This document shows positions 6,416 through 9,737 of a stretch of 9,737 bases of DNA, piece after piece. Each line of letters begins with the position of its first letter. Position 1 is the first letter of the stretch. The DNA is from Clostridia bacterium (GTDB lineage Bacteria > Bacillota > Clostridia > Oscillospirales > Acutalibacteraceae). The stretch lies in assembly GCA_017424125.1 (NCBI GenBank), contig JAFPBM010000157.1, positions 1 to 9,737 on the forward strand, given 5' to 3'. The notes beneath the pieces were generated by a model. That model saw only the letters and a list, made by a program, of their open reading frames with translations. It ran no database searches and was not told the origin of the DNA. Position numbers and translations under genes: made by a program.

Positions 6416-6428
6416 ACACGTTATGTGT
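6416..6428. promoter_or_regulatory. Operator copy O3
   Basis: ACACGTTATGTGT differs from the perfect O2 palindrome at one base. It ends five bases before the GGTGA ribosome binding site of the first plus-strand gene, downstream of the predicted transcription start, so it would act as a roadblock or looping site. Confidence 0.75.
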
Positions 6429-6443
6429 AGAAAGGTGAAGTTT

Positions 6444-6653
6444 ATGACGTTAAAAGAATTAGGAAATGAATATTTAAGGCAATACGAAGAAATCAAGGCT
6501 TACATAAAAGCGATAAAGAAGACCGAAAAGGATTTGACGCGCAAACAGCAATTAAGACTTCGCAGGCGGATTTTATCGCTCTATGCCGATGCGGCTTCAC
6601 TACGGGTAACGGGCGAACACCTTGTGAATTATTACGGAGGCGCCAATGAATAG
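6444..6653 (+). CDS. Small helical protein of unknown function, first gene of the switch-controlled unit
   Basis: The 69-residue product (MTLKELGNEYLRQYEEIKAY..., ending VNYYGGANE) is almost entirely helical and strongly basic in the middle (RKQQLRLRRRILSLY, about 33-47). The layout 'LGxEYLxQ...RRIxxLYxxAxxLRxTGExLxxYY' looks like small proteins paired with sigma-like genes in Clostridia mobile elements; this is recollection, not a search. I start it at the ATG at 6444, which has AAAGGTGAAG just upstream. An in-frame GTG at 6384 would put operator O3 inside the gene and has no ribosome binding site. Its last 8 bases overlap the next gene, so the two are co-translated. It may bind DNA, RNA or its partner; no function can be assigned. 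Confidence 0.75.
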   Translation: MTLKELGNEYLRQYEEIKAYIKAIKKTEKDLTRKQQLRLRRRILSLYADAASLRVTGEHLVNYYGGANE

Positions 6654-6960
6654 ACTTACCTTTAGCATTGAAGTTTTCGGCGAGCGAGCCGCATCTGCGG
6701 CGTATGAGAGCCGCGGCGACAACGGAAAATATTTAGAACATCTTAAAAAACTTCTCCGCAAGGCAATCGAAGAAGAACTTACCGAAAGCCAACGCGATGC
6801 CGTGACGGGATTTTATTTTGAAAACCTAAGCGTCAGCGAAATGGCAGAACTTCGCGGTGTAAACAAATCCACAATATCGCGCAATCTGCACCGCGCCTGT
6901 CAAAAACTCTCTCTCGTGATGCGTTACGGCGCATCGCCTTTATATCTCTTGCAAGAATAA
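6646..6960 (+). CDS. Sigma-70 region 4-like helix-turn-helix protein
   Basis: The 104-residue product has a helical N-terminal part (1-45) and a typical sigma region 4-like HTH at about 46-90: LTESQRDAVTGFYFENLSVS, EMAELRGVNKSTISRNLHRA, then CQKLSLVMRYG. The pattern 'LTxxQRxaxxxyyxexlSvxEIAexxGVxxSTvSRxlxRaxxKL' is shared by small sigma-like regulators and phage ArpU-type late activators. No region 2 is present in this gene or its partner, so it is not a complete sigma factor. The ribosome binding site GGAGG lies six bases before the ATG, inside the preceding gene. It is the last gene of the unit and is followed by a terminator. A role as transcription activator switched on when the XRE repressor is removed is inference. 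Confidence 0.8.
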   Translation: MNRLTFSIEVFGERAASAAYESRGDNGKYLEHLKKLLRKAIEEELTESQRDAVTGFYFENLSVSEMAELRGVNKSTISRNLHRACQKLSLVMRYGASPLYLLQE

Positions 6961-6995
6961 TATACAATTTTCAAAGTACGAATTATGGTACTTAA

Positions 6996-7034
6996 AAAGG
7001 ATACACGGTAGATTTTTTAAACCGTGTATCCTTT
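6996..7034. terminator. Strong bidirectional terminator
   Basis: A perfect 14-bp stem (6996-7009 with 7021-7034) has an 11-base T-rich loop. T-rich sequence follows on the plus strand, and CCTTTTT ends the stem on the minus strand. It terminates the sigma-like gene from the left and the gene at 7039-8595 from the right. Confidence 0.92.
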
Positions 7035-7038
7035 AATT

Positions 7039-8595
7039 TTATTCTATTCCCTCGGCTTCGGTAAATTCTGCAAGTTGCATCATCGAAAACGCGGTGCCGA
7101 TTTGACAGTTAATCCAGAAGTTTTCGTGACCGTATTCACAGTTTTCGCCAATCCAGAAGGTTGGGATTTTACCGTCTTTTTCAACCTGCATTCTTGTAAT
7201 CATATCGGCAAGTGTCAGCGCCTTTTCAAGATACAGGCGGTCATCTGTGAGACGGTACATATTTATAAACGTGTTCATTACTGTAGAAGTGCTTGAACAA
7301 ATCGGGTCATAACAAAAATACTGTTCAAGTCCCGCGGGGGTGTGGTGCGGTTTGTTTGGGCGCCATTCCCACATAGGATATTCGCCCCACAAAACAAATT
7401 GGTCTTCAACGTATCGCATAAGTTCTTTGGCGGTGGCAACCATTTTTTTGTCGTGGGACAAATGGTTTGCTATGTAATTTATCATAGCGTCGGTTGTAAA
7501 ATGGGTTAGATTTGTGTAGTTGCAAGAAACGTTTACGTCCTCAAACTGACCTTCCCAATTGAACGATTCCAGTCGCGATTTTATTATATAATCGAAATGC
7601 GAAATTTCTAATTTGTGCCATACGTTATCGCCCGTTTTTTCGTAAAGTGCACGGAAAAACTCAGTGAACTTAAAATCAACGCAAATATTTTCGGATAGCG
7701 GTTTACCCGTGCTACAATCATAAAGCAGATACCAACTTCCGCAGGGCAACACGTTGTTTTTATAAAATTCGGCAATACGGAGTGCGGCGTCATAATATTT
7801 TTTGTCACCCGTAGCGTCAAATAGTGTTAAAAAGCCAAGTCCTGCAGAAAGCGGATATATCATCATAGTGGTGCCAAGACTTTTTTCTGCGGCGGGGGCA
7901 ACACGGTTTACCGATTCTGCATTAAGCCCGTCGAAAGAATACGTGGGCGGAAGATAAGCAAGAGGGCCATCGGTCGGAGTTATGGAAAGCAGATAATCTG
8001 CGGCTCTAACGGCAAGTTTAATTGCATTTTGGGCGGCGCTCGGTTCAAGTTTTGCATAATACACCATTGCTTTAGTTAAACTTGAAATTGTTTTTGAGGG
8101 GTATGCGTTGTGGGCATAATCAGGCTCGGGAACGCCGTTAATCAGCCAATATTGTACCATTGGGTCTTCGTAAACAAAACGGAAAGCCTTAAGCGCACAT
8201 TCGCGGTATGAACACGCCTTGCCTTCATACGCTTGTCGACCGGGGAAGGGGGCAGATTTATAAATTTTTCGCTCTCCCACAAGTTCTAAAACGTTACCGT
8301 TGCCGTCGGTCGCCTCTGCTTTAATTTCAATAAATCCTGCAGAAACGTCACCCCAAACAGGCGCAAGAGAAATAAAGTTTACGTTACTTTTTAAAGAATA
8401 GGCTTTACCGTCTTTATCGGTTACGGTATAAAGATACGAGCATCCGTCGGGTCTTTTTGAAAATTCCAGAACGGGCGCATACATAAACTGTGTGGATTTA
8501 ACGTTCCAAAACGGTCTTCCGTCAATACCGCCGGGACGGGGCGAACATTCTTCGCTGTTATATTCAAGCAATGCTTGTTCTGCGTATTTATTCAT
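7039..8595 (-). CDS. Predicted (alpha/alpha)6-barrel protein, glycosidase- or epimerase-like
   Basis: The 518-residue product is not one I can name. Residues about 30-115 are strand-rich with Ig-like character (VLEFSKRPDGCSYLYTVTDK, ...ISLAPVWGDVSAGFIEIKAEATDGNG). Residues about 125-512 are repeated helix pairs with aromatic and acidic residues at helix ends, such as SSLTKAMVYYAKLEPSAAQN, YYDAALRIAEFYKNNVLP and YLEKALTLADMITRMQ, which is the pattern of six-hairpin barrels. WGEYPMWEWRPNKP (403-416) and CYDPICSSTSTVMNTF (428-443) are candidate active-site regions. There is no signal peptide, so it is probably cytoplasmic and may act on imported sugars. The ATG at 8593-8595 is chosen for AAGGAGAACC upstream; a longer in-frame start at 8655 lies beyond the probable promoter. 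It stands alone between two terminators. Confidence 0.75.
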   Translation of the reverse strand: MNKYAEQALLEYNSEECSPRPGGIDGRPFWNVKSTQFMYAPVLEFSKRPDGCSYLYTVTDKDGKAYSLKSNVNFISLAPVWGDVSAGFIEIKAEATDGNGNVLELVGERKIYKSAPFPGRQAYEGKACSYRECALKAFRFVYEDPMVQYWLINGVPEPDYAHNAYPSKTISSLTKAMVYYAKLEPSAAQNAIKLAVRAADYLLSITPTDGPLAYLPPTYSFDGLNAESVNRVAPAAEKSLGTTMMIYPLSAGLGFLTLFDATGDKKYYDAALRIAEFYKNNVLPCGSWYLLYDCSTGKPLSENICVDFKFTEFFRALYEKTGDNVWHKLEISHFDYIIKSRLESFNWEGQFEDVNVSCNYTNLTHFTTDAMINYIANHLSHDKKMVATAKELMRYVEDQFVLWGEYPMWEWRPNKPHHTPAGLEQYFCYDPICSSTSTVMNTFINMYRLTDDRLYLEKALTLADMITRMQVEKDGKIPTFWIGENCEYGHENFWINCQIGTAFSMMQLAEFTEAEGIE

Positions 8596-8627
8596 ATCAT
8601 AGGTTCTCCTTGTGTTTTTACGTCTAC

Positions 8628-8655
8628 AATATAACATAAAATCCAAAATAAGCAA
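8628..8655 (-). promoter_or_regulatory. Possible promoter of the alpha/alpha-barrel gene
   Basis: On the minus strand, TTGCTT (8650-8655) and TATATT (8628-8633) are 16 bases apart, about 32 bases before the start codon. The match is weaker than for the other promoters. An AAAACGTTTT palindrome (8671-8680) lies just upstream. Confidence 0.4.
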
Positions 8656-8713
8656 ACATAAATATTGCTAAAAACGTTTTAATATTACCCACAGCCGAAA
8701 AAGAGAAAAATCA

Positions 8714-8747
8714 AAAAAGGAAGGACTTTTGAAAGCCCTTCCTTTTT
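8714..8747 (-). terminator. Terminator of the GGGtGRT gene
   Basis: AAAAAGGAAGG pairs with CCTTCCTTTTT, extended by CTT/AAG above one A-C mismatch, around a 4-base loop. On the minus strand it follows the GGGtGRT stop codon by 13 bases and runs into T-rich sequence. Confidence 0.88.
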
Positions 8748-8760
8748 GATTTGAGAATTA

Positions 8761-9737
8761 TTACTTGTTAAGTGCCTCTTCAATAGCAACTGCACAAGCA
8801 ACGGTGGCGCCAACCATCGGGTTGTTACCCATACCGATAAGACCCATCATCTCAACGTGGGCAGGAACAGAAGAACTGCCTGCGAACTGAGCGTCGGAGT
8901 GCATACGGCCCATTGTATCGGTCATACCGTAGGAAGCAGGACCTGCAGCCATGTTGTCGGGGTGGAGAGTACGTCCTGTACCGCCGCCCGAAGCAACGGA
9001 GAAATAGTTCTTGCCCTGCTCGGTGCATTCTTTCTTATAGGTACCTGCAACTGGGTGCTGGAAGCGGGTGGGGTTGGTGGAGTTACCTGTGATGGAAACG
9101 TCAACGCCCTCCTTGTGCATGATAGCAACGCCCTCGCGAACGTCGTTTGCACCGTAGCAGTTAACCTTTGCGCGAAGGCCTGTAGAATAAGCCTTGCGGT
9201 AGATTTCCTTAACCTCGCCTGTGTAGTAATCCATCTCGGTTTCAACGTAGGTGAAGCCGTTGATACGTGAAATAATCTGAGCGGCGTCCTTGCCAAGACC
9301 GTTAAGAATTACGCGAAGCGGTTTTTTACGAACTTTGTTTGCCTTTTCAGCAATACCGATAGCGCCTTCAGCAGCAGCGAAAGATTCGTGACCTGCAAGG
9401 AAAGCAAAACATTCGGTTTCTTCTTCAAGCAACATTTTGCCGAGGTTTCCGTGGCCGAGACCAACTTTTCTCTGGTCGGCAACCGAGCCGGGAATGCAGA
9501 AAGCCTGTAAGCCTTCGCCGATAGCGGCGGCAGCGTCAGCGGCGCGTGTGCAACCCTTTTTGATTGCGATAGCGCAACCAACTATATAAGCCCAGCAAGC
9601 GTTCTCGAAGCAAATCGGCTGAATTTTCTTAACCTGATTATAGATATCAAGACCTGCGTCTTTGGTAATCTTTTCAGCCTCTTCAATAGAAGAGATGCCG
9701 TAAGATGCGAGAACTTCATTAATTTTATCAATTCTTC
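8761..9737 (-). CDS. GGGtGRT protein (5' end outside window)
   Basis: The open frame runs from the right edge to TAA at 8761-8763, about 324 visible residues. It begins RIDKINEVLASYGISSIEEA and continues with IQPICFENACWAYIVG, AFCIPGSVADQRKVGLGHGN and FLAGHESFAAAEGAIGIA. It then has RVILNGLGKDAAQIISRING and VDVSITGNSTNPTRFQHPVA, the name-giving GGGTGRT at 8968-8988, and finally MHSDAQFAGSSSVPAHVEMM. These are the hallmarks of the family, very conserved in anaerobic bacteria and some anaerobic protists; its function is unknown. Probably only a handful of N-terminal residues are cut off, judging by homologues that start shortly before this point. No signal peptide or membrane segment is visible. 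An ATG at 9435 is internal, not the start: the frame is open and conserved for 100 codons upstream. It is followed by its own terminator. Confidence 0.95.
   Translation of the reverse strand, partial: RIDKINEVLASYGISSIEEAEKITKDAGLDIYNQVKKIQPICFENACWAYIVGCAIAIKKGCTRAADAAAAIGEGLQAFCIPGSVADQRKVGLGHGNLGKMLLEEETECFAFLAGHESFAAAEGAIGIAEKANKVRKKPLRVILNGLGKDAAQIISRINGFTYVETEMDYYTGEVKEIYRKAYSTGLRAKVNCYGANDVREGVAIMHKEGVDVSITGNSTNPTRFQHPVAGTYKKECTEQGKNYFSVASGGGTGRTLHPDNMAAGPASYGMTDTMGRMHSDAQFAGSSSVPAHVEMMGLIGMGNNPMVGATVACAVAIEEALNK

Noticed and set aside
6384..6443. GTG at 6384 as an earlier start of the small plus-strand gene
   Set aside because: It lacks a ribosome binding site and would put operator O3 within coding sequence; the ATG at 6444 has a good GGTGA site.
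6974..6993. AAGTAC/GTACTT hairpin just before the terminator at 6996
   Set aside because: Only six base pairs and no T-run; the 14-bp hairpin next to it explains termination.
8857..9270. A 137-codon plus-strand frame opposite the GGGtGRT gene
   Set aside because: Shadow of a very conserved gene; no initiation signals.
8922..9581. Additional minus-strand frames overlapping the GGGtGRT gene
   Set aside because: They are in another frame of the same strand as a clearly conserved coding sequence.
1..9737. CRISPR array, tRNA, rRNA or insertion sequence
   Set aside because: No regularly spaced direct repeats, no tRNA cloverleaf with a CCA or TTCGA arm, and no transposase-like frame or terminal inverted repeats were found by reading.

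Overview
The window looks like part of a chromosome from an anaerobic Firmicute of class Clostridia, probably an uncultured Oscillospirales-like gut bacterium. This is inferred from the Gram-positive rpmH-rnpA-yidD-yidC-jag order, strong AGGAGG-type ribosome binding sites, DUF1846 and GGGtGRT proteins typical of anaerobes, and moderate GC. It was read by eye without database searches. Almost everything is on the minus strand. The plus-strand exceptions are a broken ABC-F gene end at the left edge and a two-gene unit at 6444-6960.

Left edge (1-362): the first ~130 bases are an internal piece of a right-handed beta-helix protein (minus). They abut, within a few bases, the C-terminal coiled coil of an ABC-F ATPase (plus), which ends in a bidirectional terminator. 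Both genes lack their 5' halves at the same point, so this is either a deletion across a divergent gene pair or an assembly join. Next come a DUF1846 gene (365-1864) and an AraC-family regulator (1941-2636), each with a recognisable promoter.

Core block (2722-5388): rpmH, rnpA, yidD, yidC and jag form one tight operon behind a near-perfect sigma-A promoter and end at a strong terminator. It makes ribosomal protein L34, the RNase P protein, membrane insertion factors and a KH/R3H RNA-binding protein. This block usually sits beside dnaA/oriC and mnmE/mnmG. Here neither neighbour is present. The YidC protein lacks the usual TM1 groove arginine and has an arginine in TM2 instead.

Switch module (5385-6960): an XRE repressor and an ImmA/IrrE-type metalloprotease (minus) face a divergent pair (plus): a 69-residue helical protein and a 104-residue protein with a sigma-70 region 4-like helix-turn-helix. 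The 245-base divergent region has two good promoters and three copies of a 13-bp palindrome (consensus ACACGTTAYGTGK). One copy lies inside each promoter and one lies just upstream of the first plus-strand ribosome binding site. This resembles the ImmR/ImmA switch of integrative elements, but no integrase, excision, replication or structural genes are visible, and the repressor-protease transcript runs straight into the rpmH promoter. It is the most interesting part of the window.

Right side (6996-9737): a bidirectional terminator, a cytoplasmic predicted alpha/alpha-barrel (glycosidase- or epimerase-like) protein, another terminator, and a nearly complete GGGtGRT protein that runs off the right edge. 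No tRNA, rRNA, CRISPR array, insertion sequence or DnaA-box cluster was seen.
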